A stretch of 64,000 nucleotides of DNA from CAUZFZ01 sp963579025 (GTDB lineage Bacteria; Planctomycetota; Planctomycetia; Planctomycetales; Planctomycetaceae): positions 71,275 through 135,274 of the forward strand of contig CAUZFZ010000006.1 in NCBI GenBank assembly GCA_963579025.1, written 5' to 3'. The stretch's first letter is position 1; every line of letters begins with the position of its first letter. The translations under genes and the position numbers were made by a program. Positions 26,306-35,581 of this stretch are shown here, piece by piece. The notes under the pieces were generated by a model that saw nothing but the letters and a program-made list of their open reading frames with translations, did not search any database and was not told the origin of the DNA.

Positions 26306-26857
26306 ATGACGTACTTCCGGCGATTCCGCATGGAATTCAACTTTGCCGATCGGGACATTCCGTCGCCATTACTGCCGGACGGATACTTTCTCGTTCCGTG
26401 GAGCAACCTCGACGTCGATCGGCACGCGAGCGTGAAGTACCTGAGTTTCCGGGACGAACTTGATTCGCGGGTTTTCCCCTGCCTGTCGACGTTGGACGGC
26501 TGTCGGAATCTGATGGCCGAAATCGCCGGGCTCCGTAATTTTATCCCGGCCGCCACATGGCTGTTGTGTCGACGCGGAATCGCTCCCGGCCTGCCCGTCA
26601 CGGACTGCGGAACGATGCAGGGGCTGGCCAGTCGTCGACACATTGGCTCAGTGCAGAACGTCGGGATCACTCCAGAGCATCGCGGACTGGGACTCGGACG
26701 CGCCCTGGTCCTGCAGGGGCTGCGCGGATTCCGCGACAGCGGGATGAAAAGCGTTTGCCTGGAGGCGACCGCCGAGAATTCGGCCGCCGTCGAGCTGTAC
26801 CGTTCGATCGGCTTCCGACTGATCAAGACGACCTACCGCCAGATGCCCGATCATTGA
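26306..26857 (+). CDS. GNAT-family N-acetyltransferase
   Basis: The product is 183 aa from the ATG at 26306; a GTG at 26297 adds three residues. The acetyl-CoA-binding motif A is clear near the C-terminus: VGITPEHRGLGLGRALVLQG, followed by motif B CLEATAENSAAVELYRSIGF. The N-terminal half (GYFLVPWSNLDVDRHASVKY, LRNFIPAATWLLCRRG) is the variable acceptor side. It is divergent from adk and convergent with pabA. The acceptor substrate cannot be named. Confidence 0.85.
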   Translation: MTYFRRFRMEFNFADRDIPSPLLPDGYFLVPWSNLDVDRHASVKYLSFRDELDSRVFPCLSTLDGCRNLMAEIAGLRNFIPAATWLLCRRGIAPGLPVTDCGTMQGLASRRHIGSVQNVGITPEHRGLGLGRALVLQGLRGFRDSGMKSVCLEATAENSAAVELYRSIGFRLIKTTYRQMPDH

Positions 26858-26877
26858 TCCCGGAAACAGGGCTCGGC

Positions 26878-27462
26878 TTACATCGCCAGGAAATTTCGCA
26901 GCATCTGGCAACCAGGCTCGGCGGTTAGATAACTCTCCGGGTGAAACTGGACACCGTGGATCGGGTGCTCACGATGTCGCAGCCCCATGATCTCCCGGTT
27001 GTGACCGTCCCAGTCGCTCCACGCCGTGGCTTCCAGACACTCGGGAATGCTGTCTTCCAGAACGATCAGGCTGTGGTAGCGAGTTGCCGTGAAGGGGTCA
27101 TCCAGACCGGCGAACACGCCCAGGCCGTCGTGCCGAATCGGGGACACCTTGCCGTGCATTAAACGTTCGTGTCGCAGTACCTGTGCACCGAAAACGTCGG
27201 CAATGCACTGATGTCCCAGACAAACACCCAGCAGCGGAATCCGAGGTCCGAATTCGCGAATGACCTCACGCGACATGCCGGCTTCATTGGGAGTGCACGG
27301 ACCGGGTGAGACGATGATCCGATCGGGATTCAATGCGGCAATCTCGTCAATGGTGACCTGATCGTTCCGCGCAACGTGGATGTCCAGAGACGCATCGATC
27401 TCGCCCAGTCGCTGGACCAGGTTGTAAGTAAACGAATCGTAGTTATCGAGAACGAAAATCAT
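26878..27462 (-). CDS. pabA: Glutamine amidotransferase subunit of aminodeoxychorismate/anthranilate synthase
   Basis: The class I glutaminase supplies ammonia to PabB or TrpE. I take the ATG at 27462 (MIFVLDNYDSFTYNL), giving 194 aa, the family norm; upstream codons to 27591 come from a repeat and are not protein-like. The triad is Cys81 in GVCLGHQC, with His174 and Glu176 in VQFHPES. The oxyanion-region SPGPCTPNEAG is also present. Neither trpE nor pabB is adjacent, so PabA versus TrpG is undecided; in many bacteria one protein serves both pathways. The 5' leader carries a strong palindromic repeat (27476-27516). Confidence 0.92.
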   Translation of the reverse strand: MIFVLDNYDSFTYNLVQRLGEIDASLDIHVARNDQVTIDEIAALNPDRIIVSPGPCTPNEAGMSREVIREFGPRIPLLGVCLGHQCIADVFGAQVLRHERLMHGKVSPIRHDGLGVFAGLDDPFTATRYHSLIVLEDSIPECLEATAWSDWDGHNREIMGLRHREHPIHGVQFHPESYLTAEPGCQMLRNFLAM

Positions 27463-27475
27463 GGTTCGCCTGAGT

Positions 27476-27516
27476 CCCCTCTCCCCCGTGGGGAGAGGGT
27501 TAGGGAGAGGGGTGGG
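27476..27516. repeat. CT/AG-rich palindromic repeat in the pabA leader
   Basis: CCCCTCTCCC and GGGGAGAGGG pair around CCGT, followed by TTAGGGAGAGGGG. This wording is a common dispersed palindrome in several bacterial phyla. It begins 14 bp upstream of the pabA start, so any transcript from further upstream would carry a stable hairpin next to the ribosome site. Confidence 0.7.
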
Positions 27517-27650
27517 TGGCCAATGTTTCGCCCATGGTATGACGTAGCGGAAACCGGCGCAAGGGCGATGACATCGTTGAGTTCGTCGCACAGATCTCTG
27601 AGCATGTCCGCTGATATTGCAACCAGTGAACTCGCCGAAAGATCAACTCC

Positions 27651-29753
27651 ATGCCTCAGTCAGACACTCCCGATCGTGGCCGGATGACCTGCAGCCTGCG
27701 AGGTTCCGTAGTCACGGGAAGCTGGCAGACCTGTGTCCTGAAATACACTGCGGGCTTTGCCGGCATCGATGACACCGGATCGCTCAAAGTGGTGACACGT
27801 TACGCGACCGATGCGGGAACGCCGCAGTTTGATGACCCGTCTGCGCCGAATTACACGACCGCGATCGCGTCGAACGGTGCTCACCTGCAGTTGCGGTACG
27901 ACCTGAAAGACTTCCGGCGTCCGTGGGGAAAGACGATTCACCTGAAAGTCATGCAGGGATACCTGCGTCAGGGTGAGACGATCACGCTGACGATCGGTGA
28001 TACGTCGGCAGGATCGCCTGGCTGGCGGATGCAGACATTCCTTGAAGACACGTTTGAGCTGAAAACCCTGGTCGATCGCTACGCAACGTACGTCTACGAA
28101 GAGCTGCCGAAGTCGCCGGCGTTTCGCATAGTGGCGGGAGAACCTGTTCGGTTAGTCGCCGTCGCACCGAGTCAGGCAGTGCCCGGAAAGAAGATCATTG
28201 TCCGGTGGAAACTGGAAGACGCGTGGGGCAATCCGGTTGGCCGGGCCAGGCGATTGACGCATCCCGCGTTCGGCGACGACGGCGTCCATTGCATCCGTGT
28301 CACTGACGAGGCAACGGGCCTGTCAGCCGAAACTAACCCGATCCACGTTTCGGCATCCGCCGCATCCCGATACTGGGCCGACCTGCACGGGCAAAGCGAA
28401 GAAACCATCGGAACGAACTCCATCGAGAGTTACTTCCGATTTGCACGAGACCGTGCCTTCGTCGATGCCTGCGGTCATCAGGGCAACGATTTTCAGATCA
28501 CCGACGACTTCTGGCAGACGATTAACGAGACGACGGCTCGATTCAATCAACCAGGTAAGTTCGTTGCGTTTCCCGGCTGGGAATGGAGCGGCAACACCGG
28601 ACTCGGCGGCGATCGAAACGTGTTCTTCAAAGAGGAGGGCGGTGTCATTCACCGCAGCAGTCAGGCCCTGGTCGAGGAGTCCGAATCCATTGATCACTGC
28701 TGCCCGTCGGTGGAAGACCTGTTTGCCGACATGGAGTCGGAGCAGCAGAAACGTGACGTGATGCTCGTGCCGCATGTCGGCGGTCGATATGCGGACCTTG
28801 CCCGACACCACCCGGAACTGGAACCGGTTGTCGAAGTCCACTCGGCATGGGGCACCTTCGAGTGGATGCTCGACGACGCATTTTCGCGAGGATACCGCAT
28901 CGGAATTGTGGCGAACTCAGACGGCCACAAGGGGCGTCCGGGTGCCAGTTATCCCGGAGCCAGTACATTCGGCAGCTACGGAGGATTGACGGCGATCCTG
29001 GCAAATCGACTCGATCGCGACACCGTTTGGGATGCGTATCAGCAGCGGCGAGTTTACGGGACGACTGGTGCCCGCATGCTCCTCGATGTGGCGACGTCAG
29101 ACGGAAACGTCATGGGTGAGGTCATCACTGTCGGCGCTGATGAGTCGGTTGAACTGTCGGTTTCTGTTGCCGGGACAGCTCCCATCGAGCGAATTGAAAT
29201 CCGGAACGGCATGCGCGTCCTGCAGACACTGCGAACGTACTCGAAAGGTGATCTCGCAAATCGCGTGAAGCTGCTGTGGCAGGGAGCGACAGTTCGTGGC
29301 CGAGGTCGACAAGTCAACTGGAATGGTCGGCTGAAACTGGACGCCGCGCGAATTCAGACGTTCGACACGATCAACTTCTGGAACCAGGAGAAACGTTGCG
29401 AGCAGGTCGGTCCGCGCGAATTGCAGTGGCAATCACTGACGACCGGCGGCGTGGCCGGGGTCATCGTAGAACTCGATCGTCTATCTGGAGACCTGCACGT
29501 CGAGACAACTCAGCGTAGTTTTCGCGCGGCGATCTCGAAGCTGGGAATCAAAGGCCGACAGTACAATGCCGGTGGCATCGCGAAACGCATCTCGGCCTAC
29601 CGGCTGCCACCGTCCGGCGGTTCGCGAGAGATGAATGCAACAGTCCGCGTTCGGCCCGAGCACCTGAAACCGGGTGACAACCCGCTCTACATATGCGTCG
29701 TGCAGGAAGACGGGCACATGGCGTGGTCGAGTCCGATTTACGCCGTTGTGTAA
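27651..29753 (+). CDS. DUF3604 family protein (PHP-like fold)
   Basis: The product is 700 aa. An N-terminal beta-rich region (residues about 1-235) precedes the DUF3604 signature RYWADLHGQSEETIGTNSIE, which resembles a PHP-type metal-binding strand. Further family pieces are FVDACGHQGNDFQITDDFWQ, FVAFPGWEWSGNTG, GGDRNVFF, VPHVGGRYADL and IGIVANSDGHKGRPGASYPG, which hold the remaining His/Asp candidates for a metal centre. I see no signal peptide from this ATG. Many genomes place DUF3604 near sulfatase or sugar genes, but here the neighbours are pabA and purM. Likely a metal-dependent hydrolase; substrate unknown. Confidence 0.85.
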   Translation: MPQSDTPDRGRMTCSLRGSVVTGSWQTCVLKYTAGFAGIDDTGSLKVVTRYATDAGTPQFDDPSAPNYTTAIASNGAHLQLRYDLKDFRRPWGKTIHLKVMQGYLRQGETITLTIGDTSAGSPGWRMQTFLEDTFELKTLVDRYATYVYEELPKSPAFRIVAGEPVRLVAVAPSQAVPGKKIIVRWKLEDAWGNPVGRARRLTHPAFGDDGVHCIRVTDEATGLSAETNPIHVSASAASRYWADLHGQSEETIGTNSIESYFRFARDRAFVDACGHQGNDFQITDDFWQTINETTARFNQPGKFVAFPGWEWSGNTGLGGDRNVFFKEEGGVIHRSSQALVEESESIDHCCPSVEDLFADMESEQQKRDVMLVPHVGGRYADLARHHPELEPVVEVHSAWGTFEWMLDDAFSRGYRIGIVANSDGHKGRPGASYPGASTFGSYGGLTAILANRLDRDTVWDAYQQRRVYGTTGARMLLDVATSDGNVMGEVITVGADESVELSVSVAGTAPIERIEIRNGMRVLQTLRTYSKGDLANRVKLLWQGATVRGRGRQVNWNGRLKLDAARIQTFDTINFWNQEKRCEQVGPRELQWQSLTTGGVAGVIVELDRLSGDLHVETTQRSFRAAISKLGIKGRQYNAGGIAKRISAYRLPPSGGSREMNATVRVRPEHLKPGDNPLYICVVQEDGHMAWSSPIYAVV

Positions 29754-29781
29754 CTGCGGCCACGCGACTCGACGGCCCGGG

Positions 29782-30849
29782 CTACGACACCATCTCAACG
29801 CTGCCGTCGCCGCCGACGATTTCGCCAATGATCCACGTAGGGATGCGATGTTCGGCGATCTGTCGGCAGACGCTGTCTGCGTAGTAGGGATTCACGGCCA
29901 GCACGAATCCGATGCCCATGTTGAAGACACGGAACATCTCGTCCTGAGCGATTCCCGCCAAGTCCTGCAGCCAGCGGAATTCCGGGGCCAGGTCCCAGCT
30001 TGAGCAGTCCACGCGGGCGGTACAGCCAGACGGAAGTATGCGCTGCAGATTGTCGGGCAGGCCGCCGCCGGTGATGTGAGCCATGCCGCGGATGACGGTC
30101 TTACTTCGGTAATGCTGCAGCAGGTCCTGCACACAGCGAACGTAAAGCCGAGTCGGTTCGAGCAGGACGTCGGACACGGTGCGTTCGAGTTCCGGCACGT
30201 AGTCGTCGTAGCCCAGTCCGCCCACTTCGGTCACGGCTTTGCGAATCAGGCTGTAGCCGTTCGAATGGAATCCGCTCGACGCCAGACCGATCAACACGTC
30301 GCCGGGTCGGATTGTACGCGTGCCGTCGATCAGGCGTTTCCGCTCGACCACACCAACGCTGAAGCCGGCCATGTCGAAATCGCCGGGCCGGTAGACGTCT
30401 GGCATGATTGCGGTCTCGCCGCCGATCAGCGCCATGTCGCTGTCGTAGCAACCCTGGCTGACGCCCTTGACCAGTTGAGCGATCATGTCCGGGTCGTCTT
30501 TCCCGAGGGCCAGATAGTCGAGAAAGAACAGCGGTTCGGCGCCGACGCACAGGCAGTCGTTGACGCACATGCCAACCAGGTCGATGCCCACGGTGTCGTA
30601 CCGGCCGGCGGCGATGGCGACTTTCAATTTGGTGCCGACCCCGTCCGTTCCCGACACCAGAACCGGATCGCGATAGTTTCGAGCGAACAGTCGGCTGTTG
30701 TAATCGAGCCGGAACAGACCCGCGAAACCGCCGGTCAACGGCATGACTCGTGGCGTATGAGTCCTCTGCATCAGACGCGGCAGCTTCGCCATCGCCTGCT
30801 CGTAGAGTTCGAGATCAACACCCGCGTCTTTGTACGTGATTTGTGACAT
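29782..30849 (-). CDS. purM: Phosphoribosylformylglycinamidine cyclo-ligase (AIR synthetase)
   Basis: PurM closes FGAM to aminoimidazole ribonucleotide using ATP, the fifth step of purine synthesis. The product is 355 aa, typical length. Family signatures are YKDAGVDLELYEQAM at the start, LVSGTDGVGTKLKVA in the ATP-binding region, DLVGMCVNDCLCVGAEPLFF, GGETAIMPDVY, GLASSGFHSNGYSLIRKA and AHITGGGLPDNLQRILP. It is convergent with the DUF3604 gene (28 bp apart) and stands alone rather than in a pur operon. Confidence 0.96.
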   Translation of the reverse strand: MSQITYKDAGVDLELYEQAMAKLPRLMQRTHTPRVMPLTGGFAGLFRLDYNSRLFARNYRDPVLVSGTDGVGTKLKVAIAAGRYDTVGIDLVGMCVNDCLCVGAEPLFFLDYLALGKDDPDMIAQLVKGVSQGCYDSDMALIGGETAIMPDVYRPGDFDMAGFSVGVVERKRLIDGTRTIRPGDVLIGLASSGFHSNGYSLIRKAVTEVGGLGYDDYVPELERTVSDVLLEPTRLYVRCVQDLLQHYRSKTVIRGMAHITGGGLPDNLQRILPSGCTARVDCSSWDLAPEFRWLQDLAGIAQDEMFRVFNMGIGFVLAVNPYYADSVCRQIAEHRIPTWIIGEIVGGDGSVEMVS

Positions 30850-31002
30850 CGTCAGTTCGGCATCGTGCTCAGAAGGGATACCCGCCGGTAGAATCCGATG
30901 GGCTGGGCCGGCATCTTAGCAATGGCGTTCTCTCGCAACTATCAGCCTGGGCGTCTCAACTGGCAGCCCTGACGAGCTGATGCAGCAACCTGACAGAAAG
31001 AT

Positions 31003-31072
31003 CTCACGCAAAGCCGCCAAGACGCAAAGGATGGCCTTTCCTGACTTTGCGGCTTAGCGTCTTTGCGTGAGA
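31003..31072. repeat. CTCACGCAAAG inverted repeat (REP-like hairpin)
   Basis: CTCACGCAAAGCCGCCAAGA and onward to 31029 is matched in reverse by 31046-31072 (ending CTTTGCGTGAG), with about three mismatches and a short loop. This is a well-known type of dispersed bacterial palindrome. It fills part of the 328-bp gap between the divergent purM and DUF1553 genes; the rest of that gap shows nothing definite. Confidence 0.75.
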
Positions 31073-31177
31073 CTAGTACGGGTCCCTGCGTGCGGTGCGT
31101 GTGTGCGAATCGCGTTGCAGGAACGGCCCGACTGTCGGAAACTGGTCTTTTCCAGTTGATTCAGGAGTGCGTGCCCC

Positions 31178-34039
31178 GTGCGTCGATCATTGCTTCTCTT
31201 CCTGCTGTCGGCATTGCCGGCCGTCTCGATGGCGGACGGTCCTGCGTTTGAAGCTCAGGTGCGACCGATTCTGAAGTTGCACTGTTTTCAGTGTCACGGC
31301 GAGGCCGGTGAAAAAGAGGCTGGCCTGGACCTGCGGCTGCGTCGATTCATCGTGCGTGGCGGAGAATCAGGTCCTGCGATCGTGCCGGAATCCCCACAGA
31401 CGAGCCTGCTGCTCAAGCGCGTTCGCTCCGGAGAAATGCCGCCGGGAGAGGACAAACGGCTCAGTCAGGACGAGATTCGGATTCTCGAAGCCTGGGTCAA
31501 AGCCGGAGCGCTGACCGCTCGCCCGGAACCGGACAAGATTGGAGACGGCCCGGTCTTTACCGAGGAAGAACGAAGTTACTGGGCCTTTCAGCGGGTCGTG
31601 CGGCCGGATGTACCGTCGCCAGAGAACAGCTCACGCGTTCGAACTCCGATTGATGCCTTTCTGCTCGATGCTGACGGGATGACCGAATTTGCTCCGGATT
31701 CCGAGTCTTTTCGGCTGGTTCGTCGAGCGTGGTTTGATCTAGTCGGTCTGCCACCAACTCCTGAAGCGGTTGCCGACTTTGTCGAAGACGCGTCACCGGA
31801 CGCATGGGAACGACTGATCGATCGACTGCTGGCATCGCCGCACTATGGCGAGCGCTGGGGTCGCCACTGGCTGGACGTGGCTGGATACGCGGACTCGGAA
31901 GGCTTCACCGATGAGGATCGCGTCCGGCCGCATGCATTCCGGTATCGAGATTACGTGACTCGATCCTTCAATTTAGACAAGCCATTCGATGAATTCATTC
32001 AAGAGCAACTTGCGGGCGACGAGATGGTGCCGATGCCGCACAAGAACATGACGCCCGACGCCATCGAAAAACTGACGGCAACGGGTTTTCTACGGATGGC
32101 TCCTGATGGCACGGCTTCCGGAGGAATCGATCAGGGCGTCGCCCGCAATCAGGTCATGGCCGACACACTGCAGATCGTCGGTTCGTCGTTACTGGGGCTG
32201 ACGGTCAATTGTGCTCAGTGTCACGACCATCGTTATGACCCGATCCCACAGTCGGACTATTACCGGCTGCGCGCGATCTTCGAACCCGGCCTCGACTGGA
32301 AGAACTGGCGAACGCCCCCTGCCCGACAAATATCGCTCTACACGGACGCCGACCGAGAGCTCGCAAAGCAGATCGAAGCGGAAGCCGTTACCGTCGAACA
32401 GGAGCGTCAGAAGAAAGCCGACGGTTACATCACCAGAACACTCGAAGAAGAACTACTGCTCGTCCCTGAAGACATTCGCGAGGCACTCCGCACGGCCTAC
32501 CGCACAGTGGCGGCCAAGCGCAACGATGAGCAAAAAGCGATGCTCAAGGAGTATCCCAGCGTCGCCAGCATCAGCGTGGGGTCCCTCTACCTGTACGACC
32601 GGCGTCGAGACGTGCGTGCCCGCAAACTTGATGCCGAACGTCCAGCCAAAGAGAAACGGTTCGTTGCCGAAACCGCGATGCGAGAATTGGACAAAGTCCC
32701 GGCTGACGAACGGGTGCCCGTTGAAGCCGCACTGAAAGCAAAGGTTGAACAACGGAGCGAAGCTCAAACGGCGCTGCTGCAGAAGTACCCGGGCGTACTG
32801 GTCACCGCCGCCACGTTGCCGCAGTTCAACCCGGAGGCTGCAGCCGAACTGGAACGTGATCGCAAGACTGCAATGGACCTTAGAGAGAGTAAGGCAGCCG
32901 TTGACCTGAAACGATATGCCGACCAGGCAGCTGAGATTCGGACTCGCAAGCCGAAGGAGGGTTTTGTTCGCAGCATGACGGAAGTGCCCGGAACGGTTCC
33001 AGCTACGTTCTTGTTCTATCGCGGTGACCACGAGCAGCCAAAACAGCAACTGCAGCCTGGCGACCTGACGATTCTCGGCAGTGAATCGCAGATCCCGGCA
33101 CAGAACCTGGGGCTCGCCACTACTGGCCGCCGGCTGACTTTCGCAAAACACCTCACAACGGGCCGGCATCCATTAGTCGCACGAGTCATCGCGAATCGCG
33201 TCTGGATGCACCATTTCGGCCGCGGACTTGTCGAGTCACCCGGCGACTTCGGTGTGCTGGGAGATCGTCCCACGCACCCGCGACTGCTCGACTGGCTCGC
33301 GTCCGAACTGGTCGACAGCAGCTGGAGCGTCAAGCACCTGCACCGACTGGTCATGACTTCGACTGCATACCAGCAAGCCTCGGGGCCGGTTGCAGAATCG
33401 GATCCGGACAACCTGCTGTATTCGCGATTCCCGATCCGTCGGCTCGAATCGGAAGTCATTCGAGATGCGGTGCTTTCCGTGACCGATCGGCTCAACGAAA
33501 AGTTGTACGGCGAGGCTGTGCCAGTCATGGAAGACAGCGTCGGTCAGATCATCATCGGCCGCGAGAATCTGGACGGCGAACGCAAGCCCACCAAAACGAT
33601 CTCGCTGGACGGCGAGGAGTATCGACGCAGCATGTACATCCAGGTCCGCCGGACGCGGACACTCTCGATGTTCGACACGTTCGACGCCCCGTCGCTGAGT
33701 CCCAACTGTGACCGCCGCAGCGTTTCAACAGTCACGCCGCAATCGTTGCTGATGATGAACAGCAACTTCGCAGTCGAGCACTCCAGTGCATTGGCCGACC
33801 GAGTGATACGTGATGCCGGAAAAGATGACCGCGACTGCGTCACTCTGGGCTGGCGACTGGTTTTTGCCGAGCAGCCGTCGACTCAGGAAGCGGACGAAGC
33901 CGTCGAATTTGTCGGTTTGCAGCGAGACCTGATCAGTGAATTGAATCCAAAGCTGAAGCCTGAGGAAATCAACCGCGAGGCCCTGGCCGTTTTCTGCCAG
34001 TCCCTGCTGAGTTCCAACCGGTTTCTCTATGTCGACTGA
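31178..34039 (+). CDS. Exported planctomycete cytochrome-type protein with PSCyt1, DUF1549 (PSCyt2) and DUF1553 (PSD1)
   Basis: The start is a GTG followed by a clean signal peptide (MRRSLLLFLLSALPAVSMAD); the product is 953 aa. PSCyt1 carries a heme-type motif Cys36-FQ-Cys39-His40. DUF1549 spans about 150-360, with RRAWFDLVGLPPTPE, HYGERWGRHWLDVAGYADSE and a second CxxCH at 345 (NCAQCHDHRYDPIPQ). Residues about 390-600 are a charged, helical insertion. DUF1553 ends the protein (RVIANRVWMHHFGRGLVESP, LMMNSNFAVEHSS). The DUF1501 gene starts 23 bp downstream, the standard partnership of these families. The role is thought to be exported redox or carbohydrate-related, but no member is well characterised. 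Confidence 0.92.
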   Translation: MRRSLLLFLLSALPAVSMADGPAFEAQVRPILKLHCFQCHGEAGEKEAGLDLRLRRFIVRGGESGPAIVPESPQTSLLLKRVRSGEMPPGEDKRLSQDEIRILEAWVKAGALTARPEPDKIGDGPVFTEEERSYWAFQRVVRPDVPSPENSSRVRTPIDAFLLDADGMTEFAPDSESFRLVRRAWFDLVGLPPTPEAVADFVEDASPDAWERLIDRLLASPHYGERWGRHWLDVAGYADSEGFTDEDRVRPHAFRYRDYVTRSFNLDKPFDEFIQEQLAGDEMVPMPHKNMTPDAIEKLTATGFLRMAPDGTASGGIDQGVARNQVMADTLQIVGSSLLGLTVNCAQCHDHRYDPIPQSDYYRLRAIFEPGLDWKNWRTPPARQISLYTDADRELAKQIEAEAVTVEQERQKKADGYITRTLEEELLLVPEDIREALRTAYRTVAAKRNDEQKAMLKEYPSVASISVGSLYLYDRRRDVRARKLDAERPAKEKRFVAETAMRELDKVPADERVPVEAALKAKVEQRSEAQTALLQKYPGVLVTAATLPQFNPEAAAELERDRKTAMDLRESKAAVDLKRYADQAAEIRTRKPKEGFVRSMTEVPGTVPATFLFYRGDHEQPKQQLQPGDLTILGSESQIPAQNLGLATTGRRLTFAKHLTTGRHPLVARVIANRVWMHHFGRGLVESPGDFGVLGDRPTHPRLLDWLASELVDSSWSVKHLHRLVMTSTAYQQASGPVAESDPDNLLYSRFPIRRLESEVIRDAVLSVTDRLNEKLYGEAVPVMEDSVGQIIIGRENLDGERKPTKTISLDGEEYRRSMYIQVRRTRTLSMFDTFDAPSLSPNCDRRSVSTVTPQSLLMMNSNFAVEHSSALADRVIRDAGKDDRDCVTLGWRLVFAEQPSTQEADEAVEFVGLQRDLISELNPKLKPEEINREALAVFCQSLLSSNRFLYVD

Positions 34040-34062
34040 ATTCAGATCGTGAGATTCGAGAC

Positions 34063-35517
34063 ATGACCTTGACCGACAGCACCGAAGCACTTTCACGCCG
34101 CGGCTTTTGTCAGACTGGCGCGTTCGGTCTGGCGCCGGTTGCGCTGGCGTGGTTGCTGAAGCAGGATGGGGCAATCGCCGCTCCGGTGAAGCCAAACATT
34201 CACGCGCAGGAAATCTCGCTGGCGAAGCGGCCAACGCATTTCGAGCCGCAGGCGAAGGCCATGATCTCGCTGTTCATGCAGGGAGGCCCCAGCCAGGTCG
34301 ATCTGCTGGATCCAAAGCCGGAACTCAACCGGCTGGACGGGCAGAAGTTCCCGGGCAACATCAAGTACGACAACGCCGCACAGGCCAGTTCCCGAGTGCT
34401 TGGCAGTCCGTGGAAGTTCAGAAAGTACGGGCAATGCGGCACGGACGTCTCAGAGTTGTTGCCCAGCGTGGCCGAGATCGTCGACGACATTGTTGTGATT
34501 CGGTCGATGCACACGGGTGTGAATAACCACGGCCAGTCGATTCACGCGTTGAATTCTGGCAGGACACAGCGAGGTCGGCCGTCGCTGGGGAGCTGGCTGA
34601 CTTATGGGCTCGGCGCGGAAACTCAGAATCTGCCGGCGTATGTCGCGTTGACCGATCCACGCGGGATCCCCGTCGAAGGTGTTCTCAACTGGTCCAACGG
34701 CTGGTTGCCGTCACTGTTTCAGGGCACTGTTGTCCGGTCGCAGGAACCTCGGATTCTCAATCTGGATCCGCCTGCTCGACGTAAAGGACGCGTGCAGGAG
34801 GCTTACCTGAAATATCTGCGGAGGCTGAACGAGCAACATCTGGCCAATCACCCGGAGAACTCGGACCTGTCAGCACGTATCTCCAATTACGAACTGGCGG
34901 CTCGTATGCAGACGTCTGCCCGCGAGGCACTCGACATCGGCCAGGAGACCAAGGCCACTCAGGAGATGTATGGCATCGATCAGAAAGAGTCGCAGGAGTA
35001 TGGCCAGCGATGCCTGATCGCTCGGCGGCTGATCGAACGGGGCGTCCGCTTCGTGCAGGTGTTTACGAAGAACCAGTACTGGGACCATCACGGCTCGATC
35101 CGGACGTCATTGCCGGCTGCGTGTCGCAAGACGGAGAAACCAGCCGCCGCCCTCGTCAAGGATTTGAAGCAACGCGGTCTGCTCGATTCGACGGTCGTCC
35201 ACTGGGGCGGAGAAATGGGTCGATTGCCGGTCATCCAGAACGATGCTGGCCCCAGCAAAGTCGGTCGGGACCACAATACGTATGGCTTCACGATGTGGCT
35301 GGCCGGCGGCGGATTTCGCCGTGGTGGTACATACGGCGCGACCGACGAATTCGGGCATCACGCCGTAACCGATGTCGTCAATCATTTCGACTACCACGCC
35401 ACGCTACTGCACCTGTTCGGCATGCGCGCCGACGAGCTGGTCTACAAACGCAACAGTCGTGAAGAAACGCTGCTTGATGGCCAGCCCGGCAATCTTGTGA
35501 CGGGACTTCTGGAATAG
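34063..35517 (+). CDS. DUF1501 protein with twin-arginine signal
   Basis: The product is 484 aa. The N-terminus contains SRRGFCQTGAFGLAPVALAW, a twin-arginine (Tat) type export signal. DUF1501, an alkaline-phosphatase/sulfatase-superfamily relative, fills the rest: ISLFMQGGPSQVDLLDPKP, FRKYGQCGTDVSELLPSVAE, RSMHTGVNNHGQSIHALNSG, VVHWGGEMGRLPVIQ, DHNTYGFTMWLAGGGFRRG and GHHAVTDVVNHFDYHATLLH. The late His residues fit a metal site. It forms an operon with the DUF1553 gene 23 bp upstream; the two families are nearly always paired and may act as one exported complex. Confidence 0.92.
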   Translation: MTLTDSTEALSRRGFCQTGAFGLAPVALAWLLKQDGAIAAPVKPNIHAQEISLAKRPTHFEPQAKAMISLFMQGGPSQVDLLDPKPELNRLDGQKFPGNIKYDNAAQASSRVLGSPWKFRKYGQCGTDVSELLPSVAEIVDDIVVIRSMHTGVNNHGQSIHALNSGRTQRGRPSLGSWLTYGLGAETQNLPAYVALTDPRGIPVEGVLNWSNGWLPSLFQGTVVRSQEPRILNLDPPARRKGRVQEAYLKYLRRLNEQHLANHPENSDLSARISNYELAARMQTSAREALDIGQETKATQEMYGIDQKESQEYGQRCLIARRLIERGVRFVQVFTKNQYWDHHGSIRTSLPAACRKTEKPAAALVKDLKQRGLLDSTVVHWGGEMGRLPVIQNDAGPSKVGRDHNTYGFTMWLAGGGFRRGGTYGATDEFGHHAVTDVVNHFDYHATLLHLFGMRADELVYKRNSREETLLDGQPGNLVTGLLE

Positions 35518-35581
35518 ATGGCCGACAGTGGCAGGCGAATCCGACTGGCGCGAATGGGTCTGCGATTCTGAACGCAGTTCT

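Noticed and set aside
30076..30846. A 256-codon plus-strand frame opposite purM
   Set aside because: It mirrors the codon pattern of purM and has unnaturally His/Val/Gln-rich composition typical of antisense translation.
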